NCBI GenBank assembly: GCA_963978155.1
Contig: CAXBRK010000029.1
Span: 1 to 20,116, forward strand
Length of the DNA stretch: 20,116 nucleotides
Source of the DNA: UBA8653 sp963978155
Lineage (GTDB): Bacteria; Planctomycetota; Phycisphaerae; Phycisphaerales; SM1A02
Reading direction: 5' to 3'
The position numbers and the translations under genes are program-made. The notes under the pieces are model-generated. The model was not told the origin of the DNA and did not search any database. It saw only the letters and a program-made list of their open reading frames with translations. Position 1 is the first letter of the stretch, and each line of letters opens with the position of its first letter. This document shows positions 1 through 7,600 of this stretch, in pieces.

Positions 1-2
1 AT

Positions 3-392
3 CCCGCCTTTGTTGGGCGGGAAGCCGCGGGCCCCCTGCTGGCCGACGCCTTCACCCGCCTCGTTCCTGTGACCACTCCTCCCCCCATCCCTGAACCGTT
101 GGCGGTGGAACGCCCCTATTCCTTCGATGAAGATCTTTCGGACCTCGTGGGGCCTCGGATCATCACGCCGGCCGAAGACCTGGTGATGGAATGCCAAGGC
201 GCCTACCACCAACCGGTGCGTGGGGAAGGTGAAGGATTGCACTGGTTTTTGAACGGGAAGCGCTTCGAACTTGACGGCGAACACGTCCGCCTCGAGCCAG
301 GCAGCCACCGGCTGGTGCTGGTGGATCAGCAGGGAAGACGTGATGTTCGCAAGATTGTCGTGCAGCAAGCACGGCGATCAGTCACCCGCTGA
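3..392 (+). CDS. pbpC: Penicillin-binding protein 1C, C-terminal fragment (5' end outside window)
   Basis: The open frame runs in from the left edge with no start. The first visible residues read PAFVGREAAGPLLADAF, like the end of the transpeptidase domain of PBP1C proteins (a GREAAGPLL-type stretch before the C-terminal domain). The rest, about 105 residues, resembles the small beta-sandwich domain at the C-terminus of PBP1C: LHWFLNGKRF, then EPGSHRLVLVDQQGR. PBP1C is a membrane-anchored bifunctional glycosyltransferase/transpeptidase that acts on peptidoglycan in the periplasm. The catalytic domains lie outside the window, so activity cannot be judged. A GTG at 69 could start a short ORF, but continuous homology upstream argues against it. 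The last 15 bases overlap the 3' end of the convergent hscA gene. Confidence 0.8.
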   Translation, partial: PAFVGREAAGPLLADAFTRLVPVTTPPPIPEPLAVERPYSFDEDLSDLVGPRIITPAEDLVMECQGAYHQPVRGEGEGLHWFLNGKRFELDGEHVRLEPGSHRLVLVDQQGRRDVRKIVVQQARRSVTR

Positions 393-2213
393 CTCGTCAC
401 GCAAACTCGCGGCAATGGCCAATTCGTGCAAACGCATGGCGGTTTGGTCCAAACGCTCGCGGGCTTCCGCAAACGCATTGGCATCAACGCTTCTGGGGTC
501 TTCTTGACCCTGCGCGACAAAGTCCGCAATTGTGGAGAGATGACGTTCCAATTCCTCTTGGTAGTTCGGCTCGAGGTCGGGCACGCGCCCCATGGCTTCG
601 CGCGTCCATTTGGCATCCAGACCCGCCTGCACCACCAAATCCGCGACTCGATGCAAGTGCATGTCTGACTTGGCAAAGGTCAGACTCTCTTCTTCCATGC
701 GATCAACTTCCGCGCGAGACAGGCCATGGCGAGCGGCCACTTGGACGCTGGCTCGTTTCCCACTGCGTCGCTCCACGGCCCGGACGGACAAAATGCCATC
801 TGCATCCACCAAAAATTCAACTTCAACCTGCGGTATACCAGCGGGCATTGGCGGAAGTCCAGAGAGCTCAAAATCGGCAAGCAGTCGACAGTCTTGGGCC
901 ATCTCACGCTCGCCTTGCAGCACGCGCAATGCGATGTTGACTTGACCGTCTTCGCTGGTGGAGAACATCTCGGTGGCCTGCGCTGGCACCGAACTGTTGC
1001 GCATGATGAGTTTGGCCACTCCACCCCCGCGGGTTTCAATACCCAAGGACAACGGAATGACATCCAACAACAGCAGGCCCGGGTTGGTGCCCGCCAAAAT
1101 CGCAGCTTGGACCGAGGCCCCCAGAGCCACCACCCGGTCGGGATCCAAGGCCACGTACGGTTCGGTCTGAAACGCGTCGGCCACCAAACGCCGAACCAGC
1201 GGCGTTCGGGTGGTCCCCCCCACCATGATCACCCGGTCAATCTTGGCGGGGTCCACCCCTGCATCTCGAACCGCTTCCTTGGCACACGACACTGCCCGCT
1301 GAACCACTGGGGTTGCCTGCGCTTCAAACCACTCACGGGTCAAGGATTCCTGGAAAACCCGTCCCTCGCCCAAATCCAATTGGATGGTGGCGGTGTCTTC
1401 GGCGGACAAGCGAATGCGGGCAGACTCGGCAAACAGTCGCAGCGCTTGTCGGGCCGCCGGAGGGAATGTCACCGAACCAAAGCGTTCTTCGATCAGCGCG
1501 GTGACATGATCCATCACAATGGCGTCAAGATCATCTCCGCCGAGCTGCGTGTCTCCTTTGGTGGCCAGCACTCTGAAGAAGCGCTCCTCCTCGGAACCCA
1601 CGAGCTGCAACACCGAGGCGTCGAACGTGCCGCCGCCCAAATCAAACACCAACACCGTTCCGGCATTCTTGCCTAGCCCATAGGCCAAAGCTGCGGCGGT
1701 GGGTTCGTTGACCAGTCGCACAATGTCCAAGCCAGCCAAGCGTCCCGCATCTCGCACCGATTGACGCTGGGCGTCATCAAACCACGCGGGAACGGTGACC
1801 ACCGCCCGCCCTACCGGCACACCGAGATCTGATTCGGCCCGCTCCCGAAGGACACCCAAGACCTTCGCTGCAATTTCTTCGGGCGTGACAAGTTGCCCAT
1901 CAGGGCCTTGAATCGCGGCCAACCCTTGGTGGCCGGCGACAATGGAAAAGCCAAAGCGACCCGCTTCTGCTTCGACTTCAGCAAAAGTGCGTCCCAGCAG
2001 ACGCTTGGAAGAGTGAATGGTGCGCTCAGGGAACAACACCGCATTGGCTCGAGCTGATTCGCCGACCGCCGCTTCCGCCCCCAACCGGACCACACTGGGC
2101 ACAAGCTCGTCGTTGCCCAAAATCCTGGGCCCGTCCTCACCGCAGAAAGCCACCAGCGAATGGGTGGTCCCCAAATCGATTCCAACGATGGGATCATCGG
2201 TAACGCTGGCCAT
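378..2213 (-). CDS. hscA: Hsp70-family chaperone, HscA type
   Basis: The 611-residue protein has the full Hsp70 layout. An ATPase domain carries GIDLGTTHS near residue 11 (phosphate 1), VFDLGGGTFDASVL (phosphate 2) and MVGGTTRTPLVRRL (adenosine site). The linker and substrate domain begin near VIPLSLGIETRGGG, followed by a helical lid. VLQGEREMAQDCRLLADFEL with the following LPPMPAG is closer to HscA, the Fe-S scaffold chaperone, than to DnaK, and the length fits HscA (about 616) better than DnaK (about 640). HscA normally works with HscB on IscU to release a new Fe-S cluster. No isc, suf or J-domain gene is visible here, so the HscA role rests on sequence style. The start is ATG at 2213, 43 bp from the divergent peptidase. 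A specialised DnaK paralogue remains possible. Confidence 0.85.
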   Translation of the reverse strand: MASVTDDPIVGIDLGTTHSLVAFCGEDGPRILGNDELVPSVVRLGAEAAVGESARANAVLFPERTIHSSKRLLGRTFAEVEAEAGRFGFSIVAGHQGLAAIQGPDGQLVTPEEIAAKVLGVLRERAESDLGVPVGRAVVTVPAWFDDAQRQSVRDAGRLAGLDIVRLVNEPTAAALAYGLGKNAGTVLVFDLGGGTFDASVLQLVGSEEERFFRVLATKGDTQLGGDDLDAIVMDHVTALIEERFGSVTFPPAARQALRLFAESARIRLSAEDTATIQLDLGEGRVFQESLTREWFEAQATPVVQRAVSCAKEAVRDAGVDPAKIDRVIMVGGTTRTPLVRRLVADAFQTEPYVALDPDRVVALGASVQAAILAGTNPGLLLLDVIPLSLGIETRGGGVAKLIMRNSSVPAQATEMFSTSEDGQVNIALRVLQGEREMAQDCRLLADFELSGLPPMPAGIPQVEVEFLVDADGILSVRAVERRSGKRASVQVAARHGLSRAEVDRMEEESLTFAKSDMHLHRVADLVVQAGLDAKWTREAMGRVPDLEPNYQEELERHLSTIADFVAQGQEDPRSVDANAFAEARERLDQTAMRLHELAIAASLRDESAGD

Positions 2214-2226
2214 GGTGAAGAGTCTA

Positions 2227-2248
2227 GGGGCGATTGCCCCGGTAGAAT
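2227..2248. promoter_or_regulatory. Compact divergent promoter region with inverted repeat
   Basis: The 43-bp gap between the hscA and peptidase starts contains GGGGC-GATT-GCCCC (2227-2240). Flanking TCTA (2223-2226) and TAGA (2243-2246) extend the symmetry imperfectly. TAGAAT at 2243-2248 is a candidate -10 for the + strand gene. The minus strand reads TAGACT over 2221-2226, a candidate -10 for hscA. Neither has a convincing -35 at 16-18 bp. Both genes could share one operator here, but the promoter calls are inference. Confidence 0.35.
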
Positions 2249-2256
2249 CCTTTTCG

Positions 2257-2901
2257 ATGTGGATGCACGAACTGGCTCAAAGCGGAGAGTACGGCGTCAT
2301 CGTCGGCTGGCTCTTTTGGATCATTGCGTCCATCACCTTGCATGAGTTGGCCCACGGCTGGGCCGCGCTGTGGCAAGGCGACCCCACCCCACGGGCCCTT
2401 GGGCACATGACCGCATCTCCCATGGTGCACATGGGCCCCATGTCGTTGATTGCTCTGGCTCTGGTGGGTATCGCGTGGGGCGCTATGCCGGTGAACCCCC
2501 AGAATTTTCGCATGGGCCGATTCGGAGATGCCTTGGTGGCCTTGGCCGGGCCCGCGATGAATTTTCTCTTGGCGCTCGTCACCGCCCTGCTCACTCCAGT
2601 GGCTTTTCATTTTTCCGAAGAAATCGGTCGACTGCTGCAGCTGGGCGTTGGACTCAACATCCTGCTGGGTTTGTTCAACCTTCTGCCTGTTCCACCCTTC
2701 GACGGGGGCCGGATTTTGGTTGCTCTCGTTCGTGAAGTGCGGCAACTGTTTCACTCCCCCGGCGGCCAGAACATTTCCCTGATCGCCTTCATGCTCTTGT
2801 TCCTCTCCGGAGCCTTCGGGTACCTCCAGAGCTTCGCCTTTGGGGTGGCTTGGCTTCTGGTGGACGTCTTTGGGGTCCTCTGGAGCCCAATTTTGGGCTG
2901 A
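2257..2901 (+). CDS. Site-2 protease (M50) family membrane zinc metalloprotease
   Basis: About 214 residues and strongly hydrophobic, with several membrane segments. The zinc motif HELAH lies near residue 31 inside the first membrane segment (ITLHELAHGWAALWQGD). The second zinc-ligand region NLLPVPPFDGGRIL lies late in the protein. These are the hallmarks of intramembrane site-2 proteases, here the short minimal type without a PDZ domain. Such enzymes cut within the membrane, often releasing regulators, but no substrate such as an anti-sigma factor is encoded nearby. The frame is open upstream inside hscA. I place the start at ATG 2257 (MWMHELAQSG) because it follows the candidate -10 and clears hscA; ATG 2263 is an alternative. 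The Shine-Dalgarno is weak. An AGCCCAA/TTGGGCT inverted repeat spans the stop codon (2884-2899), without a T-tract. Confidence 0.85.
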   Translation: MWMHELAQSGEYGVIVGWLFWIIASITLHELAHGWAALWQGDPTPRALGHMTASPMVHMGPMSLIALALVGIAWGAMPVNPQNFRMGRFGDALVALAGPAMNFLLALVTALLTPVAFHFSEEIGRLLQLGVGLNILLGLFNLLPVPPFDGGRILVALVREVRQLFHSPGGQNISLIAFMLLFLSGAFGYLQSFAFGVAWLLVDVFGVLWSPILG

Positions 2902-2905
2902 GAGG

Positions 2906-2934
2906 TTGCTTGCCCCCCCGGGCGGCCCTACAAT
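2906..2934 (+). promoter_or_regulatory. Sigma-70-like promoter of the rpsP-trmD-rplS operon
   Basis: TTGCTT (2906-2911) and TACAAT (2929-2934) are separated by exactly 17 bp, close to the housekeeping consensus. Transcription would start near 2941 and leave a leader of about 130 nt before rpsP. It lies just after the peptidase stop codon, so rpsP need not depend on read-through. Confidence 0.65.
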
Positions 2935-2940
2935 TTTCGA

Positions 2941-3069
2941 TTCGCCAATCGCGACGGCGAAGTCTCCCGGCACGTCCCTCTGAAATCAGAGACCGACCCC
3001 CGGAGGCCGTTGAGGCAGAACCGTGGAGTTCTGGTCAGCGAGCGGTCGCCTTTTTGAAGGAGATGGCCC
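2941..3069 (+). promoter_or_regulatory. Structured 5' leader of rpsP
   Basis: Four hairpins can be read directly. TTCGCC/GGCGAA pairs 2941-2946 with 2956-2961. CTCTG/CAGAG (2978-2982, 2987-2991) has an AAAT loop. CAGAAC/GTTCTG (3016-3021, 3028-3033) has a 6-nt loop. GCGA/TCGC (3038-3041, 3046-3049) is followed by C and five T (3051-3055). The last one resembles a weak intrinsic terminator placed directly before the Shine-Dalgarno AAGGAG (3057-3062). Ribosomal-protein operons are often autoregulated through such leaders. That this one is regulatory is inference. Confidence 0.45.
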
Positions 3070-3339
3070 ATGGTCGTCTTGCGTCTGAAGCGTATGGGTC
3101 GCACCCACGCCCCGTTCTACAGAATCTGTGCCATGGATCGCCGCTGCCCACCCGATGGCCGCAGCCTCGAAGACATCGGCTGGTACAACCCCCAAGCCAA
3201 AGAAGGTCAGCAATACTCCGCCAAGGCGGATCGCGCGGCGTACTGGCTCTCGGTGGGTGCCCAACCTTCGCAAACTGTCCGTGACCTCTTCCGGAAAATG
3301 GACATCGACCCCACCCCCGGGCGCAAGCTCGAGGCTTGA
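3070..3339 (+). CDS. rpsP: 30S ribosomal protein bS16
   Basis: The 89-residue product opens with VVLRLKRMGRTHAPFYRI and continues DGRSLEDIGWYNPQ, the conserved N-terminal signature of bS16. The family is usually 80-90 residues, so it is full length. bS16 binds 16S rRNA early in 30S assembly and stabilises the 5' and central domains. The ATG at 3070 has AAGGAG seven bases upstream. It is first in a compact translation operon, and trmD starts about 6 bases after its stop. rimM, the usual next gene, is missing at this position. Confidence 0.96.
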   Translation: MVVLRLKRMGRTHAPFYRICAMDRRCPPDGRSLEDIGWYNPQAKEGQQYSAKADRAAYWLSVGAQPSQTVRDLFRKMDIDPTPGRKLEA

Positions 3340-3344
3340 GTCGA

Positions 3345-4082
3345 ATGAACGACGATGCCGGATCGGACCTTCCGATTCGGTTTGACATCCTGACGCTCTT
3401 TCCCGAAATGTTTCCCCCGGTCCTTGAGACCAGCATTCCGGGTCGAGCGGCGAAGGCCAACGCGGCGGAATACGCCATCCATGACCTTCGCGACTGGGCC
3501 GAGCCCGGCGGACACCGCAAGGTGGACGACCGACCTTTCGGCGGCGGCCCCGGGATGGTGCTGATGTGCCAACCCATCCACGACGCCGTGTGTGCCGTGG
3601 AGAAGTTGGACGAACGGAAGGCACGAAGAATCGTGCTTTCCCCCCAGGGCAGACCGTTGGATCAACGGCTGCTCGAAGAGCTGGCGAACGAGTCGCGGCT
3701 CTTGCTGATTGCTGGCCACTACGAGGGCATTGACGAACGCGTCGTCGAACACCTCGAACTGGAAGAAATCAGCCTTGGGGATTTCGTGCTCTCCGGTGGA
3801 GAGCTCGGAGCCCTGGTCCTTGTGGACGGCATCGCTCGGTTGCAGCCGGGCGTGCTGGGTCACTCGGATTCGGCGCAGGAGGACTCCTTCTCGCCGGTTT
3901 CGGAGGCAGACGAGCGTCGATTGCTCGATTGCCCCCACTACACGAGGCCCCGTGTCTGGGAAGGACGCGAGGTCCCGGAAGTGCTGCTGTCGGGCGATCA
4001 CCACAAGATCGCACAATGGCGGCTTCGGCAAAGGGAAGAACGCACGCAACAGCGGCGTCCTGACCTTTCCGACAACAGGTGA
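3345..4082 (+). CDS. trmD: tRNA (guanine-37-N1)-methyltransferase
   Basis: The 245-residue protein uses S-adenosylmethionine to methylate G37 next to the anticodon, preventing +1 frameshifting. The trefoil-knot SPOUT domain shows FDILTLFPEMF at the N-terminus, DDRPFGGGPGMVL, then LLIAGHYEGIDERV. Next come SLGDFVLSGGELGALVLVDG and DSFSPVSEADERRLLDCPHYTRP; the Asp before Ser-Phe sits where the catalytic Asp lies in characterised TrmD. The C-terminal helical domain follows. The start is ATG 3345, six bases after the rpsP stop. A TTG at 3336 overlapping that stop is also in frame, but ATG has the GAGG at 3331-3334 at usable spacing. The position between rpsP and rplS supports the call. Confidence 0.96.
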   Translation: MNDDAGSDLPIRFDILTLFPEMFPPVLETSIPGRAAKANAAEYAIHDLRDWAEPGGHRKVDDRPFGGGPGMVLMCQPIHDAVCAVEKLDERKARRIVLSPQGRPLDQRLLEELANESRLLLIAGHYEGIDERVVEHLELEEISLGDFVLSGGELGALVLVDGIARLQPGVLGHSDSAQEDSFSPVSEADERRLLDCPHYTRPRVWEGREVPEVLLSGDHHKIAQWRLRQREERTQQRRPDLSDNR

Positions 4083-4109
4083 CCCCTGAGGGGGCCGGGT
4101 CTGGTGTCA

Positions 4110-4190
4110 TGGGATACCAGCGGAGCCACCACTCAAGTCGCCTTTGACCGGAACCCCTTCGGTTCTGGGAGTACTCGTTGGGGTATCCCA
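4110..4190 (+). promoter_or_regulatory. Structured leader immediately upstream of rplS (candidate L19 autoregulatory element)
   Basis: The 125-bp trmD-rplS gap is long for this compact operon. TGGGATACC (4110-4118) pairs perfectly over nine bases with GGTATCCCA (4182-4190). Inside, CCGGAACC (4148-4155) pairs with GGTTCTGG (4161-4168; one G-U) around a 5-nt loop. ACTC (4131-4134) could pair with GAGT (4169-4172) between the two. The outer stem closes five bases before the rplS Shine-Dalgarno GGAG (4195-4198). A smaller CCCC/GGGG hairpin (4083-4086, 4091-4094) precedes it. L19 leader RNA families are known in other phyla. Ligand and function here are inference. Confidence 0.5.
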
Positions 4191-4207
4191 ACGTGGAGTT
4201 GCTTGGT

Positions 4208-4609
4208 ATGAAATTCAACCAAACCGAAATCCTCGAATCAGTCGTCGCCCACCAGTTGAAGTCGGAAGCTGACCTTCCCAACCTTTCAGTCGGTGACACC
4301 ATTGACGTGCACCAACGCATCATCGAAGGTGGCAAAGAGCGGACCCAGGTCTTCCAAGGCGTCCTGATCGGCATGAAAGGTCGCGGCATCAACCGCATGA
4401 TCACCGTGCGGCGGATCGTGGCCAATGAAGGCATGGAGCGAATTTTCCCCCTGCACTCCCCCAAGGTCGCCAAGATCGAGATCGTTCGCCACGGTGACGC
4501 TCGTCGGGCCAAGCTGTACTACCTGCGTGATCGGGTTGGCAAGTCACGTCGTTTGCGTGATCGCCGCCGCGGCCTGAAGCACGTCAAGGACAGTGGCGCT
4601 CGCAACTGA
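4208..4609 (+). CDS. rplS: 50S ribosomal protein bL19
   Basis: The 133-residue product has the bL19 core: PNLSVGDTIDVHQRIIEG, then ERTQVFQGVLIGMKGRGIN, TVRRIVANEGMERIFPLHSP and RRAKLYYLRDRVGKSRRL. bL19 sits at the 30S-50S interface near the A-site. The family is usually about 115-125 residues; the excess is a basic C-terminal tail. The start is ATG 4208, with GGAG at 4195-4198. The open frame extends up to a TTG at 4178, but that would put the coding start inside the outer stem of the leader and lacks a Shine-Dalgarno. It is the third gene of the rpsP-trmD-rplS set. Confidence 0.96.
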   Translation: MKFNQTEILESVVAHQLKSEADLPNLSVGDTIDVHQRIIEGGKERTQVFQGVLIGMKGRGINRMITVRRIVANEGMERIFPLHSPKVAKIEIVRHGDARRAKLYYLRDRVGKSRRLRDRRRGLKHVKDSGARN

Positions 4610-4615
4610 CCTCCC

Positions 4616-4632
4616 GTCGGTCTTCCACCGAC
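4616..4632 (+). other. Hairpin between rplS and the tricorn gene
   Basis: GTCGGT (4616-4621) pairs perfectly with ACCGAC (4627-4632) around a CTTCC loop, seven bases after the rplS stop. No T-tract follows, so it is not a textbook terminator. It may stabilise the 3' end of the operon transcript or partly attenuate read-through into the tricorn gene. Confidence 0.4.
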
Positions 4633-4678
4633 CCGCATCTCCAGAAATGCCTAACCTCTTCACTCCAAGGAGGTAGAC

Positions 4679-7600
4679 ATGTTCTGCGCACTGCTGGCCA
4701 CAAGCCTGACCCAAACCACCGTTGATCTCCCACGCTTCCCGAGCCTGAGCCCCAACGGAGACCGCATCTGCTTCAGTTGGCGGGGTGACCTCTGGTCGGT
4801 GTCCTCTTCCGGTGGACACGCCCAACGGTTGACCGCCCACTCAGCCAACGAGACCCGCAGTGCTTGGAGCCCGGACGGGGCCGAGATTGTTTTCGAATCC
4901 GATCGCGATGGCGTTCGGAACCTGTGGTGCATGGCGGCAGACGGAACGGATGTCCGTCAACTCACCACGCTGGATCGTCCGGTGACGCTCAGCGCCGTTG
5001 CCGAAGAACAAATCTGGTTCTCCGCCTACCTTGAACTCGACGTGTACCGCTCGGAGCGGCCGTACATGATCCCCCGCCAAGGCGGCGACCCCGTGCGGTT
5101 GCATGACGCCTTCGGCGCGACCCCGGTCCCCGGCGAAGACGGGCAAATGTTCTTTGTGCGTGGCGGGTACTACGACGGCTGGGCCCGCCGTCATTTCCGC
5201 AGCGCGGAATGCGCTGATGTGTGGAGTTTGAACGCCGACGGCACCTTCACCCAACTCACCACTTGGACAGGCAACGACGGATGGCCCGCCAGCGACGGGC
5301 GAGGTCACGTGTTGTACCTCTCCGATGCCGCAGATCGGACCGTCAATTTGTGGCGACAGCCCAAGAGCGGCGGACAGGCCACCCAAATCACATCGTTTAC
5401 CGAAATGGATATTCACGACTGGTCGCTGGCCGCAAACGGAAAAGTTGCCGTTGCCCACCGCTGGGATCAACTGCATCGAATTGATTTCGATGGCGAATCA
5501 AGCACGGTCACTCCACTGACAATCACCGCACCGAGCGACGCCATGGCCGACGCGGTCGAAAGCCTCTCTGGGAAAACCACGCAAGCCGCCCTGTCCCCCG
5601 ATGGCAAGACCGTGGCCCTGATCGCGGGGAATGATCTGTACGTGCGGGACGCCGAAGGCAACCGCCCCGCCCGTTTGGTCTTTGGCTCCGAAGGGCGAGA
5701 AGAAGATCCAGTGTGGAGCACCGACGGCAACACACTGTGGTTTGTCTCTGATCTCACCGGAACCCGCTCCATTCACGCGGCCAAGGTGACGTTCGAACGC
5801 TCTGATCTCCAACCTGAAGACCCCGCCAATGCTGCGACTTCCGAGGACCAATCCGGAGAAGGTGATTCCGAAGATGACACTTCAGAATCCGAAGAGGAAA
5901 CGGATACCGAAGCCCCCACCAGCAACTGGTCCGAGGCCCTAGGGTTCGAAATCTCTGATGTCTTGGTCCGAGACACCGAAGACCGGAACCCTCAGGCGGT
6001 CCCCGGAGGCAAAGGGCTGGTGTTCCGATCCACCCGAGGAAAGATGGAGTACTTGGATTTTGAATCGATGGAAACCCGGGTGCTGTTTGACCACTGGGAC
6101 GGCTGGATCGACTTTGATTTGTCACCCGACGGTGAATGGATGGCCTACGCCCAGCACGACCTCGATTTCAATTCCGACATCTTCTTGATGCGATTGGATG
6201 GTTCGCAGGACCCAATCAACGTGACGCGCCACCCAGACAACGACGAGCATCCTCGCTTCAGTGCGGATGGACGACTGTTGGTCTTCACCAGCGAGCGAAA
6301 GGCCGAGGCCTACGACATCATGGTGGTGGCACTGGATGCTGAATACGACCGGCTGCTCGAGGCCGATCAAGAGGCATACCACGACAAAGCCAAGAAGGCG
6401 GCGGCCGATCACGACCACAAAGAGGCAAACCCCAATGAGTGGTCATGGTCTCTCGACGATGCGTGGTTGCGTTTGCGCAGGCTGACCACCCTCGATGGTG
6501 ATGAAACCAGCCCTTGGATTACCCCTGGTGGTGAGGCCATCGTTTTCCGTGGTTCAGGAAGCCATTCGGGCTTGCACCGGATTGACTGGAAAGGTGAAAA
6601 CCGCACCAAGATCGGAAGTGGATCCGTGCAAGGATTTTCAACCGACGGCAAAAGCCTCTTGCGGGTGGACAATGGCACCGCTGTCATTTCGAAAACCGAC
6701 GGCAAAGACAGCACCAAACTTGGAGTGACCGCTCGAAAGCTCGTCAATCACAGCGTGCGGAACCAGCGAAAAATCTTGGCCATCGGTCGGGACCTTGGTG
6801 AGACCTATTACGACCCGAACATGGGTGGCTGCGACTGGAACGATCTGGTGCCTCGATATGCCGAATTGGCTTCAGGGTGCCGCACCAATGAGGCATTCGA
6901 CTGGGTGGCCAATCGATTGATTGGAGAAGTGAACGGCTCTCACATGAGGGTCCGGTCACCTTCCGACGTCCCTTCGGGGGCCGGGCGAACCCCAGGACGC
7001 TTGGGCGTTGACACCAAGCAAACTCCAAGAGGGGTTGAACTCACAGAAATTGTCCCGTTTGGTCCGGCGGCCACCGCCACTCCACCCTTGGAACCTGGCG
7101 ATCAACTGGTCATGGTGAATTTTTCCACCGTCGAGAACACCACGCTGCGTCAATTGCTGCAGGGCACCGTGGGCAATGAAGTCGCCGTGACTGTTCTTCG
7201 TGGAGACGCAGAAATCACATCACTGCTGACACCAATCTCATGGCGCGAGGAACGACAGTTGCGTTATGAAGCGTGGCGAAGAGCCACGGCCGAATTCGTC
7301 GAACAGGCCACCGACGGCCGCGTGGGCTACATCCACATCCAAGGCATGAATCAGCCCTCGCTCGAGGTGTTTGAACGCGACCTGTACGCCGCCTGTGCCG
7401 GCAAAGATGCGTTGCTGCTGGATGTCCGGAACAACGGTGGCGGGTGGACCACAGACCGGGTACTGGCTTCCATCATGGCCCCGGTGCACGCTTGGACCAC
7501 ACCTCGGGGTGCGGATCCAGCGGAGACTGGGCACTACCCCCAAGATCGATTGTTCATCCAACGAACCACCATGCCCATCAATTTGTTGTGCAATGAAAAG

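Noticed and set aside
69..392. Stand-alone 107-aa gene starting at GTG 69
   Set aside because: The same frame continues to the window edge with PBP1C-like sequence, so this is the 3' end of a longer gene.
726..1676. 316-codon + strand frame inside hscA
   Set aside because: Antisense to conserved Hsp70 motifs and itself without domains.
4178..4207. TTG start adding ten residues to bL19
   Set aside because: No Shine-Dalgarno, it lies in the leader stem, and the ATG at 4208 has GGAG at good spacing.
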